61,586 nucleotides of DNA from contig NZ_SPMY01000008.1 of assembly GCF_012939955.1 (NCBI RefSeq), positions 1-61,586 on the forward strand, written 5' to 3'. This document shows positions 37,666 through 46,819 of the stretch, piece after piece. The translations under genes were made by a program, and so were the position numbers. The notes below the pieces were generated by a model, which was not told the DNA's origin, searched no databases, and saw only the letters and a program-made list of their open reading frames with translations. How positions within the stretch are numbered: the stretch's first letter is position 1; each line of letters opens with the position of its first letter. This DNA is from Candidatus Accumulibacter phosphatis (GTDB lineage Bacteria; Pseudomonadota; Gammaproteobacteria; Burkholderiales; Rhodocyclaceae).

Positions 37666-38555
37666 ACGAGCTCGCCGCCCGCTGCCGCGCCTATGAAACG
37701 GTCGCCCGGGCAATTCGCTTCGTCAAACAGCGCCGCCCCTGCCAGCCCAGCCTGCAGGAGATCGCCGCACACGTCGGCATGAGCCATTTCCATTTGCAGC
37801 GCCTGTTCAGCGTCTGGGTCGGCATTTCGCCGAAGCGCTTTCTGCAATACCTGACCACCGAACACGCCCGATCGCTGCTCCGTGGCAAGTACGACGTGCT
37901 CGCCGCAGCGCACGCGGCAGGACTCTCCGGACCCGGCCGTCTGCACGACTTGATGGTCGCCTGCGACGCAGCAACACCAGGCGAAGTGCGCTCCCTCGGC
38001 GAGGGGCTACAGATCACCTATGGCTTCGCGCCGACGCCTTTCGGGCGGGTCATTGCCGGCAGCACCGCGCGTGGCCTTTGCCATCTGCAGTTCGTGAACG
38101 CCAATGACAGCACCGACGACGCCGATGGCGATGGCGATGGCGATGCGGGCGCCATACGGCAACTGCAGGCCGATTGGCAGCACGCGCGACTGCTCCGCGA
38201 CGATGCAGCGCTGGCAAGCAGCATCGGACGCGTTTTCTCGCTGGTCGGCGACGAACGACCGCTGCACCTTCTCCTCCGTGGTACGAATTTTCAGCTCAAG
38301 GTCTGGCAAGCGCTGATCGACATTGCCCCGGGCGAGGTGGTCTCGTACGGAGAACTGGCCGCGCGCATCGAGCATCCTCGCGCCCAACGCGCGGTCGCTT
38401 CGGCGCTGGCCCGCAACCGTATCGCGGTTCTCATTCCCTGCCATCGCGTCATTCGCGAGAATGGTGATGTCGGCAATTATCGCTGGGGCGGCGACCGTAA
38501 ACAGGCGCTTTTGGCCGTCGAAGCGGCGCGCAGGGTCGGTCAAAGCCGCGTATGA
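37662..38555 (+). CDS. Ada-like methylated-DNA-protein cysteine methyltransferase with AraC-type HTH
   Basis: 297 residues. An AraC-type helix-turn-helix comes first (PSLQEIAAHVGMSHFHLQRLFSVWVGISPKRFLQYL), followed by the OGT domain with FQLKVWQALIDIAPGEVVSYGELA and the acceptor Cys in VLIPCHRVIRENG. It repairs O6-alkylguanine by irreversible transfer. The zinc-binding phosphotriester domain of E. coli Ada is missing, so this is the shorter YbaZ/AdaB-like form. A run of Asp/Gly (DSTDDADGDGDGDAG) encoded by a GATGGC repeat at 38124-38144 interrupts the region before the OGT domain. Confidence 0.9.
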   Translation: MNELAARCRAYETVARAIRFVKQRRPCQPSLQEIAAHVGMSHFHLQRLFSVWVGISPKRFLQYLTTEHARSLLRGKYDVLAAAHAAGLSGPGRLHDLMVACDAATPGEVRSLGEGLQITYGFAPTPFGRVIAGSTARGLCHLQFVNANDSTDDADGDGDGDAGAIRQLQADWQHARLLRDDAALASSIGRVFSLVGDERPLHLLLRGTNFQLKVWQALIDIAPGEVVSYGELAARIEHPRAQRAVASALARNRIAVLIPCHRVIRENGDVGNYRWGGDRKQALLAVEAARRVGQSRV

Positions 38556-38682
38556 TCATTCGCCACCGACCAGCGAGCGGCGTCCGCGCGCAACGCTGCA
38601 TTTTCCGACGAACGGTCGTCGCTGCCGCACCGGTCCTTGTTGCGTGCCACGATCCGCGGAAAGGACAGCAGGCGCAGCATGA

Positions 38683-38766
38683 GCAAAGGACTCGCCCCCC
38701 GGGCAAGGCACACGGATCAGGGTCTGGGTACCCATAAAACAGCCGAAGAACGAAGCAGCCCAATAA
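38683..38766 (+). pseudogene. 3' remnant of a second histidine kinase gene
   Basis: The frame reads DSPPGQGTRIRVWVPIKQPK and ends NEAAQ before TAA at 38764-38766. This matches the end of the kinase 2.3 kb downstream (DSLPGEGTRFRVWVPVKQ), and the DNA is about 80 percent alike over roughly 60 bases by eye. In-frame stops lie just upstream, so only the tail of the ATPase domain survives. It ends 14 bases before the response regulator start. Confidence 0.75.
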
Positions 38767-38780
38767 GTTGAGGAGCGAAA

Positions 38781-39149
38781 ATGCCGGTTTCGGTTCTGGT
38801 CGTCGATGATTCGGCGATGGCGCGCAAAATGCTGATTCGAGCCTTGCCGCCCGATTGGGACATCACCGTCACGCAGGTATCGAATGGCAGCGACGCCTTG
38901 GCGCATTACCGGCAGGGAGGGGTCGATGTGATGTTCCTGGATCTGACCATGCCGGAGATGGACGGCTATCAGGTCCTCGCAACGCTGCGCAGCGAAGACC
39001 TGAACTGTCTGGTCATCGTCGTTTCGGCGGACATCCAGGAGGCGGCGCAGGCGCGCGTCCGCGCGATGGGCGCCATCGCCTTCATCAAAAAGCCGGTTGA
39101 TACCGAGCGCGTCAGGGCGGTGCTCAAGGAATATGGGCTCCTGGTATGA
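38781..39149 (+). CDS. Single-domain response regulator (CheY-like)
   Basis: 122 residues, a receiver domain only. Acidic pair DD at 9-10, phospho-acceptor D54 in VMFLDLTMPEMDGYQ, Ser/Thr in VIVVSADIQ, and Lys in IAFIKKPVD. GAGGAG precedes ATG by six bases. Having no output domain, it must act by protein contact. It overlaps the CheC-like gene by four bases (ATGA). Confidence 0.95.
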   Translation: MPVSVLVVDDSAMARKMLIRALPPDWDITVTQVSNGSDALAHYRQGGVDVMFLDLTMPEMDGYQVLATLRSEDLNCLVIVVSADIQEAAQARVRAMGAIAFIKKPVDTERVRAVLKEYGLLV

Positions 39150-39757
39150 CCATAGAATGCATCAGCGAAGAGCAGCGCGAGGCTTTGCAGGAAGTGGCGA
39201 ATATCGGCATGGGTCAGGCCGGCGCCTCGATTGCCAAGGTCCTGGGCGAGTTTGTCGAGCTGTCGGTACCACGGATCAGCGCCGTGGAGGCGGCCGGGAT
39301 ACCCGCCGCATTGGCCGCGCTCGTCGGCGGCGACGTCGCTTCGGCCGTCCGCCAGGCCTTCCTTGGCGAACTCCGTGGCGAGGCGATCGTCATTTTTTCC
39401 GGGCATTCGGCAGGCGACCTGGCTGAGCTGCTTTGCTACGATGACGCCCTGGACGGCCCGGCCAGCCTCGAGCTGCTGCTCGACATCAGCAACGTTCTCG
39501 TCGGCGCCTGCCTCGGCGGCATAGCGCAGCTACTACGCACCGCGATCGGCTTTTCGGCGCCCTCCCTGCTCGCTGACCAGGTGGCCACCGGCAAGCTCCT
39601 GCAGGTGGATGAAATCAGCGCGCGCAGCGCAGTCCTGGTCGAGGTGCGCTTCGGGATCGAGCAGCGGACCTTCTGCAGTCATCTGGTGATGCTCATGCCG
39701 GACGACGCAGTCGCCGCCCTGCGCCGGGCGCTTGACCGCTTCATCGAGGAGCTCTGA
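39146..39757 (+). CDS. CheC-like phosphatase domain protein
   Basis: 203 residues with two CheC-type helices. The first carries E and N in REALQEVANIGMGQAGASIAKVL; the second carries an acidic residue and N in LELLLDISNVLVGACLGGIAQLL. CheC/CheX proteins dephosphorylate CheY-P. Coupled to a CheY-like receiver and a kinase, it most likely resets the upstream receiver; this is inference. The second site has Asp where Glu is usual. The kinase gene starts directly after its stop. Confidence 0.88.
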   Translation: MTIECISEEQREALQEVANIGMGQAGASIAKVLGEFVELSVPRISAVEAAGIPAALAALVGGDVASAVRQAFLGELRGEAIVIFSGHSAGDLAELLCYDDALDGPASLELLLDISNVLVGACLGGIAQLLRTAIGFSAPSLLADQVATGKLLQVDEISARSAVLVEVRFGIEQRTFCSHLVMLMPDDAVAALRRALDRFIEEL

Positions 39758-41077
39758 GTGACAGCGGCCGCTCAGGTTGGCGAGACCCGTGCGCTGCTCG
39801 AATCGCTGGTCGAGCGCATCGACGTGGGTATTTTCGCCGTCGATCGCAGTGCCACGGTCGTGCTCTGGAACACCTTCATGGCCATCCATAGCGGCAAGTC
39901 GAGCGCTGCCATGCTGGGTCAGAACCTGTTCGCCATGTTTCCGGAACTGCCCCGAGCGTGGCTAGAAAAGAAGCTGGAAAGTGTCTTTATCCTTGGCAAC
40001 AACGCGTTCACCTTGTGGAACCTGCGGCCGTATCTGTTCCGCTTCGCAAACAGTCGGCCAATCACCGGCGGCCTTGCCGAGATGCGCCAGAATGTCACTT
40101 TCCTGCCGATACGCTTTGCTGGCGGCGAGGTAGCGCTGGTTTGCGGCACGGTCTTCGACTACACCGACACGGCGATCGCTCAGCACAAGCTGCACGACGC
40201 GATCGGCGCCCTGCACCAGGAGAAGGACGCCCAGGCGCAATTGATCGTAAAGCTGGAAGCGGCGCAGAACCAGCTCCTGCAAGCAGAGAAGATGGCCTCG
40301 ATCGGCCAGCTTGCCGCCGGCATCGCACATGAAATCAATAACCCGGTAGGCTTTGTCAATTCAAATCTGCAGACGCTCAAGAAATACTGCCAACAAATGC
40401 TGCAGCTGATCATGACCTATCAGGGCGCCGCGACACAGATCGGCGATGTCGAGTTGCGCGAGAAAATCAGCGCCCTGACGCAAACCATGGATATTGATTT
40501 CCTGCAGGAGGATCTGCCCGATTTGATCAAGGAAAGCGAGGATGGACTGCTGCGCATCAAGAAGATCGTCGAAGATCTGAAAGATTTCTCGCACGTCAAT
40601 AAATCCGACTGGCAGTATGCCGACCTCAATGCCGGCCTGGACTCGACACTCAACGTGGTGTGGAACGAAGTCAAGTACAAGGCCACCGTCGCCAAGAACT
40701 ACGGCGTCTTGCCGGCCGTCGAGTGCCTCGCTGCACAGCTCAATCAGGTTTTCTTGAACCTCATCGTCAATGCCGTGCAGGCACTGGACGAAAGCAAGGG
40801 CATGGGCACAATCACGCTAGCGACCGGTCATCAGGACGAGTGGGTGTGGGTGGAGGTTCAGGACAACGGTCTCGGGATGAGCGCGGAAACGAAAAAGCGG
40901 CTTTTCGAACCCTTCTTCACGACCAAGCCGGTGGGCAAGGGAACGGGGCTCGGAATGTCGGTTTCCTACAATATTGTCCAGAAGCATCACGGTCGCATCG
41001 AGCTTGACTCGCTACCGGGCGAAGGCACGCGGTTCAGGGTCTGGGTGCCGGTGAAACAGGCGAAGATGGTCGATTGA
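39758..41077 (+). CDS. Soluble PAS-domain sensor histidine kinase
   Basis: 439 residues, GTG start immediately after the CheC stop. There are no membrane segments. An N-terminal PAS-like domain (IDVGIFAVDRSATVVLWNTFMA) is followed by a coiled coil (HQEKDAQAQLIVKLEAAQNQLLQAEKM). The H box is QLAAGIAHEINNPVGFVNSN with the phosphorylated His. A long HisKA variant follows, then the N box (NQVFLNLIVNAVQALDES), and the G/F boxes (VEVQDNGLGMSAETKKRLFEPFF and GKGTGLGMSVSYNIV). It probably phosphorylates the receiver two genes upstream. The signal is unknown. No chemoreceptor is nearby. Confidence 0.93.
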   Translation: MTAAAQVGETRALLESLVERIDVGIFAVDRSATVVLWNTFMAIHSGKSSAAMLGQNLFAMFPELPRAWLEKKLESVFILGNNAFTLWNLRPYLFRFANSRPITGGLAEMRQNVTFLPIRFAGGEVALVCGTVFDYTDTAIAQHKLHDAIGALHQEKDAQAQLIVKLEAAQNQLLQAEKMASIGQLAAGIAHEINNPVGFVNSNLQTLKKYCQQMLQLIMTYQGAATQIGDVELREKISALTQTMDIDFLQEDLPDLIKESEDGLLRIKKIVEDLKDFSHVNKSDWQYADLNAGLDSTLNVVWNEVKYKATVAKNYGVLPAVECLAAQLNQVFLNLIVNAVQALDESKGMGTITLATGHQDEWVWVEVQDNGLGMSAETKKRLFEPFFTTKPVGKGTGLGMSVSYNIVQKHHGRIELDSLPGEGTRFRVWVPVKQAKMVD

Positions 41078-41214
41078 ATGCGGCCGACAACCATAACGCG
41101 GTCGCTCGCGCCAAGCGCGCGCAGAAGGTGCGACACCGGCAAGGGGACGAGCGAAGCGGTGCAGCGCCGGAAGCCGCGAAGAGCGCGAGCACCTGAACGC
41201 TCCTCGGCGCACGC

Positions 41215-41238
41215 AAAAAACCGGCGCGAGGCCGGTTT
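41215..41238 (-). terminator. Terminator downstream of tRNA-Pro
   Basis: On the minus strand AAACCGG and CCGGTTT form a stem followed by a run of T; the plus strand has a weaker T tract and may also end the kinase transcript. It lies 30 bases past the tRNA 3' end. Confidence 0.75.
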
Positions 41239-41267
41239 CTTGCTTTTCTCTAACTTCTTGATTCTTT

Positions 41268-41344
41268 TGGTCGGGGCGCCGGGATTCGAACTCGGGACCC
41301 CTTGCACCCCATGCAAGTGCGCTACCAGGCTGCGCCACGCCCCG
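41268..41344 (-). tRNA. tRNA-Pro (anticodon GGG)
   Basis: A 77-base cloverleaf with encoded CCA. The acceptor stem is CGGGGCG with CGCCCCG, the D arm has GCGCAGCCTGGTAGCGC, the anticodon stem is CTTGC/GCAAG with loop ATGGGGT (anticodon GGG), and the T arm has GTTCGAATC. The typical proline features fit, including the C1 start. It sits just upstream of the merR/ihfA block, as in other betaproteobacteria. Confidence 0.96.
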
Positions 41345-41374
41345 ACAAGCTGCGAATTATAACCGAAATCGTCG

Positions 41375-41752
41375 TCAGTGCCCTTCAAGGCGCAGCATTT
41401 CTGCAATGCTCAGCAACTCGGCACGCAGCACCTCGTTGCTCATCACCGAATCGCTGCTGGCGGCCTGCGGCTCGTCATCTTCGAGCCGATTGCGAGCACC
41501 GCTGATCGTGAAACCCTGACTGTAGAGAAGCTCCCGGATACGGCGCACCAAGAGCACTTCGTGGTGTTGATAGTAGCGGCGGTTGCCGCGGCGCTTGACC
41601 GGCTTGAGTTGCGAAAACTCCTGCTCCCAATAGCGCAACACGTGCGGTTTGACGCCACACAGCTCGCTCACCTCGCCGATCGTGAAGTAACGCTTGGCCG
41701 GTATGGCCGGCAACGGCTCATTGCCGATGTCTCTAGGATTGGCTTCCATCAT
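41375..41752 (-). CDS. MerR-family transcriptional regulator
   Basis: 125 residues. The winged-helix start is [42 protein letters not shown], and [20 protein letters not shown] follows. The short C-terminal part shows no cysteine cluster, so it is not a mercury- or copper-type sensor. The pheT-ihfA-merR order is widely conserved, yet the target is unknown. It overlaps the 3' end of ihfA by 20 bases. Confidence 0.92.
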   Translation of the reverse strand: MMEANPRDIGNEPLPAIPAKRYFTIGEVSELCGVKPHVLRYWEQEFSQLKPVKRRGNRRYYQHHEVLLVRRIRELLYSQGFTISGARNRLEDDEPQAASSDSVMSNEVLRAELLSIAEMLRLEGH

Positions 41753-42037
41753 AAGCGTGCTCCACCTCGGCCTTCAGTTTCTGGCTGGCATGAAAAGTGA
41801 CCACGCGTCGCGCAGTGATCGGGATTTCTTCGCCAGTTTTTGGGTTGCGGCCTGGCCGCTGCGGTTTGTCGCGCAATTGGAAATTGCCGAATCCGGAGAG
41901 CTTCACGCCATCCCCCCCGTTCCAGCGCATTGCGGATCTCTTCGAAAAAAAGCCTCCACCATGTCCTTGGCCTCGCGCTTGTTCAGGCCGACCTTCTCGA
42001 ACAGAAATTCGGCCAGCTCTGCTTTGGTAAGCGTCAT
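41733..42037 (-). CDS. ihfA: Integration host factor subunit alpha, with two +1 frameshifts
   Basis: The start [30 protein letters not shown] is followed by frame breaks in a run of seven A (41945-41951) and a run of seven C (41911-41917) on the plus strand. Removing one base at each restores the [20 protein letters not shown] junction and a 100-residue protein. It contains the DNA-intercalating arm [17 protein letters not shown] bends DNA and supports sigma-54 promoters among others. GGGAGG lies just upstream of ATG. It is almost certainly intact in the organism. Confidence 0.93.
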
Positions 42038-42049
42038 ACCCTCCCTTTC

Positions 42050-44426
42050 TCAGACCCGAAGCTGCGCCGCGAATGTCGTTTGCAGATAGCCCACCAGATG
42101 CTGCATGGCGGCCTCGACTTCGACTTCCTGTAATGTTTTTCGAGTATCTTGCATCATTATTCGGAAGGCAAGGCTTTTCTTGCCAGCCTCGACCCCAGGC
42201 CCGACATAGACGTCGAACAGATTGATTTCACGAACAATTTCCGAACGACTGGCGATCATGCCGTCGATCAAGGGCTGCAAATCCAGTTTCTGATCGACCA
42301 CGATAGCCATATCACGTATGACCGGTGGTTGCCGCGAGACCTCCGTGTATTGCGGCAGGCTGGCCATGACTATAGCATCCAGATCGACTTCGAAAACGAC
42401 CGGCGCCAACGGCAGTTCGTATTTCTGCTGCCACTGCGGATGCAACTCGCCGACGAAGCCAATGGCCTGGCCATCGACGACGACGCGTGCACTGCGCCCG
42501 GGATGCAGGGCCGGATGCTGCGCCGCCTCGAAGTGGGCAATGCGCGGTGCGAGCAAGCGCTCAAGATCGCCCTTGATGTCGAAGAAATCGACCTTGCGTG
42601 CGGCACAGCCCCACTGCTCGGGAAAAGCACTGCCGTAAGCCAGTGCCGTGAGTTTCCACGGCTGTCGAAAGCCGGCCACCGGTTCGCCCTGGGCGTCGCG
42701 GAAAAAACATCGCCCGGTCTCGAAAAAACGAGCCCGCGCCTGTCGCCGCTTGAGGTTGCTGGCAACGTTGGCGACGAGACCGCCGATCAAGGTCGAGCGC
42801 ATGACGCTCAGCTGACTGGCAATCGGGTTGGCCAGGCGAATCAGTTTGCTGTTGTCGGCAAAATCACGCTCCCATGCCTCTTCGACGAAAGCGAAGTTGA
42901 CCACCTCCTGATAGCCACAATCGGCAACGATCTGGCGCACACGCGCCAGGGGTCGTGCCTGCTCGGTCTGTGGCAACATCGCCAGCAAGCCCGTCGGCGA
43001 TGTCGCCGGGATGTTCTCATAGCCGTGCAGGCGCGCCAGCTCTTCGATCAGGTCTTCCTCGATCTCGATGTCGAAGCGGTAGCTCGGCGGGGTGACGATG
43101 AAGTCGTCGGCTTGCCTGCGAAATGGCAGCGCGAGACGCGAAAAAAAGGGCGCTGATTTGTTCGCCGTCGAGTGCTACGCCAAGCACCTTGGCGACGCGC
43201 GCCGGGCGCAGGCGAACCTCGTGGCGCTCGGGCAGGGTCGCCAACGCTTCACTCACCGGCCCGGCCTGACCACCGCAAATATCGAGGACCAGACGCGTCG
43301 CGCGTTCGAGCGCGCGCCGCGTGCCGCCGAAATCGACGCCGCGCTCGAAACGATGTGAGGCGTCGGAAACAAAGCTGTAACGACGCGCGCGACCGGCGAT
43401 CGCCGTCGGCGCAAAGAAAGCCGACTCGAGGAATAACTCGCTGGTGGCCAGGCTGATGCCGCTTTCCTCGCCACCCATCACGCCGCCCATCGCCAGCGGC
43501 CGCTGCTCATCGGCGATCAGCAGCACATCGTCCTGCAGCTCCAGGGTCTGCTCGTTGAGCAGGGTGATCTTTTCGCCCGCAAGCGCCATGCGCGCGTGAA
43601 TGGCGCCGTGCAGGCGGCTGTTGTCAAAAGCGTGCAGTGGCTGGCCGAGTTCGAGCATCACGTAGTTGGTGATATCGACCACGGCGGAAATCGGCCGAAT
43701 ACCGCTGCGCTCGAGGCGGCGACTCATCCAGGTCGGGGTCGGCGCCGCAGCGTCGACGCCGGTGATCACCCGCCCGCAGTAGCGTGGGCAAGCTTCCGGG
43801 GCATCGAGAACAATGGCCCGTGCAGTGGCGATGGACACCTCGACAGCATCGACCGGCGTAAATCGCGCCAGCGTTCCGGTCAGTGCGGCGACCTCGCGGG
43901 CGACACCTTCCAGCGACAGGCAGTCGGCCCTATTCGGCGTCAGCTTGAGGGTCAACAAGCGGTCATCGAGATCGAGATGGTGACGAATATCCTCGCCCAC
44001 CGGCGCATCGCTGCTCAGCAAGAGCAAGCCGGCGGCGTCTTCGGCGATGCCGAGTTCCTTGGCCGAGCAGAGCATGCCTGCCGAGGCCACGCCACGCACC
44101 CTGGCGACCTTGATCGTGAAGCCGCCCGGCAGTTCGGCACCGGGAAGCGCGCACGGCACCTTGATCCCGGCAGCCGCGTTCGGCGCCCCGCAAACGATCT
44201 GCAGCGTTTCGCCCGAACCGATATCGACACGGCAGACATTGAGGCGATCGGCATCAGGATGCTTTTCGACTGCGAGCACCTGCGCGACGAGCACCTTGTC
44301 GAAGGCCGGAGCGACCGCTTCCTCCTCCTCCACTTCGAGACCAGCCATGGTCAACAGATGCGAAAATTCGCTACCCGAACAAACCGGGTCGACGAAACTA
44401 CGAAGCCAGGATTCTGAAAATTTCAT
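42050..44426 (-). CDS. pheT: Phenylalanyl-tRNA synthetase beta subunit, interrupted by a +1 frameshift
   Basis: The first frame has the start [17 protein letters not shown], the EMAP-like tRNA-binding domain ([19 protein letters not shown]) and the B3/B4 editing region. The second frame continues with [13 protein letters not shown] and the catalytic-like and FDX-ACB domains, ending in [14 protein letters not shown]. The break is in seven A on the plus strand (43142-43148). Deleting one base restores [18 protein letters not shown] and 791 residues. It pairs with PheS; the enzyme charges tRNA-Phe. Confidence 0.95.
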
Positions 44427-44479
44427 GAACGCGAGAACTCAGGAGAAGGCATGGTCGGCGGCAGGATCACAGGCCACGG

Positions 44480-45529
<1,050 letters not shown>

Positions 45530-45535
45530 TCACCG

Positions 45536-45562
45536 AAAAAAAAGGAGGCTAGCGCCTCCTTT
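45536..45562 (-). terminator. Intrinsic terminator/attenuator between rplT and pheS
   Basis: On the minus strand AAAGGAGGC-GCTA-GCCTCCTTT forms a perfect nine-base-pair stem followed by eight T. It ends nine bases before the pheS ATG. The stem contains AAGGAGG, the only good Shine-Dalgarno-like sequence near pheS. No Phe-rich leader peptide is seen in the 40 bases between rplT and the hairpin. Confidence 0.9.
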
Positions 45563-45579
45563 CTTGACACGGGTCGAGC

Positions 45580-45939
45580 TCAGGCGTCGAGCTGGGCCTT
45601 GGCCTGCACGGCCAGAGCGGCAAAAGCCGGCTTGTCGAAAACAGCCAGATCGGCGAGCACCTTGCGATCCACTTCAATCTGCGCCTTTTTGAGGCCATTC
45701 ATGAAGGTACTGTACTTCATGCCCAGTTCTCTGGCCGCGGCGTTGATACGGGCAATCCAGAGGCTGCGAAACTGACGCTTGCGCTGGCGACGGTCACGAT
45801 AGGCATACTGACCGGCCTTCATCACCGCCTGTTTGGCGACACGATAGACGTTCTTGCGGCGACCGCGATAACCCTTGGCCAGGGCGAGGATTTTCTTGTG
45901 GCGGGCGTGCGCGGTTACACCGCGTTTGACTCGGGGCAT
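45580..45939 (-). CDS. rplT: 50S ribosomal protein L20
   Basis: 119 residues, starting [39 protein letters not shown], the canonical L20 sequence, with the C-terminal globular part [13 protein letters not shown]-like [13 protein letters not shown]. It binds 23S rRNA and in E. coli represses the rpmI-rplT part of its operon. It is 11 bases downstream of rpmI. Confidence 0.98.
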   Translation of the reverse strand: MPRVKRGVTAHARHKKILALAKGYRGRRKNVYRVAKQAVMKAGQYAYRDRRQRKRQFRSLWIARINAAARELGMKYSTFMNGLKKAQIEVDRKVLADLAVFDKPAFAALAVQAKAQLDA

Positions 45940-45950
45940 CTCTTATCTCC

Positions 45951-46149
45951 TCAAGCGTAAGGCATCATGGAACGAACCATGGCCTTGTCAGCTGCATGAA
46001 CTTCGGTCGTCCCGCGCAACTGGCGCTTGGTCTTGGTGTCTTTCTTGGTCAGAATGTGACGCTTGAACGCCTGCGCGCGCTTGATGCGGCCGCTGGCGCT
46101 GACCGTGAAGCGTTTTTTTTGCTCCACTCTTGGTCTTCATTTTGGGCAT
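45951..46149 (-). CDS. rpmI: 50S ribosomal protein L35, interrupted by a +1 frameshift
   Basis: Reads [12 protein letters not shown] and then, after removing one base from a run of eight T on the plus strand (46113-46120), [20 protein letters not shown], and [20 protein letters not shown]. The protein is 65 residues with the normal L35 ending (MVRSMMPYA). It lies between infC and rplT as expected. Since L35 is a core ribosomal protein, the break is best explained as a base-calling error. Confidence 0.93.
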
Positions 46150-46265
46150 TTCATGCTCCGTTTATAAACATGCTGCCAGGTGTCTCCCGACGGGAGCACT
46201 TTCGACCCGACCGCACTTGTTTTTGCTACCAGGATTTGTATCAGGACCTGCTTCTACATCTACCT

Positions 46266-46793
46266 CTACGACGATTTCTTCTTGCTCGGCGTCAGCACCA
46301 TGACCATCTGCCGCCCTTCCATCTTCGGCATCTGCTCGACCACCGCCATTTCCTGCAAATCACCTCTGATACGCTCGATCTGGCGCATGCCGATATCCTG
46401 ATGCGCCATTTCTCGACCGCGGAAGCGCAAAGTGACCTTGACCTTGTCTTCTTCGTCCAGGAAGCGCGTCATGTTACGCAGCTTGATCTGGTAGTCGTTC
46501 TCGTCGGTACCGGGGCGAAACTTGACCTCTTTGACCTGCACCTGCTTCTGTTTCTGTCGCTGCTCGTGCTGGCGCTTCTGCTCCTGGTACTTGAACTTGC
46601 CAAAATCGACAATCCGGCAAACCGGCGGTCGCGCCATCGGAGCGATCTCGACCAGATCGAGCCCCGCTTCCTCAGCCAGCGACAGTGCCTCCCTGGAACT
46701 CATGACCCCCAATGCCTCGCCATCCTCGCCGATGAGCCGGATTTCTAATGCATTGATCTCTTGGTTAATACGTTGCGCCTTTTGCAGTGCGAT
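46266..46793 (-). CDS. infC: Translation initiation factor IF-3 (ATC start)
   Basis: 175 residues beginning at ATC (46791-46793): [37 protein letters not shown] lies seven bases upstream. There is no ATG, GTG or TTG before MSSREAL, which is already inside the N-terminal domain. A rare AUU-class start that IF-3 itself discriminates against is the known autoregulatory feature of infC. The C-terminal domain ([23 protein letters not shown]) is intact. thrS ends 26 bases upstream. Confidence 0.95.
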   Translation of the reverse strand: MALQKAQRINQEINALEIRLIGEDGEALGVMSSREALSLAEEAGLDLVEIAPMARPPVCRIVDFGKFKYQEQKRQHEQRQKQKQVQVKEVKFRPGTDENDYQIKLRNMTRFLDEEDKVKVTLRFRGREMAHQDIGMRQIERIRGDLQEMAVVEQMPKMEGRQMVMVLTPSKKKSS

Positions 46794-46819
46794 GGTTCCG
46801 CTCCTTGTGTCTACAGAAG

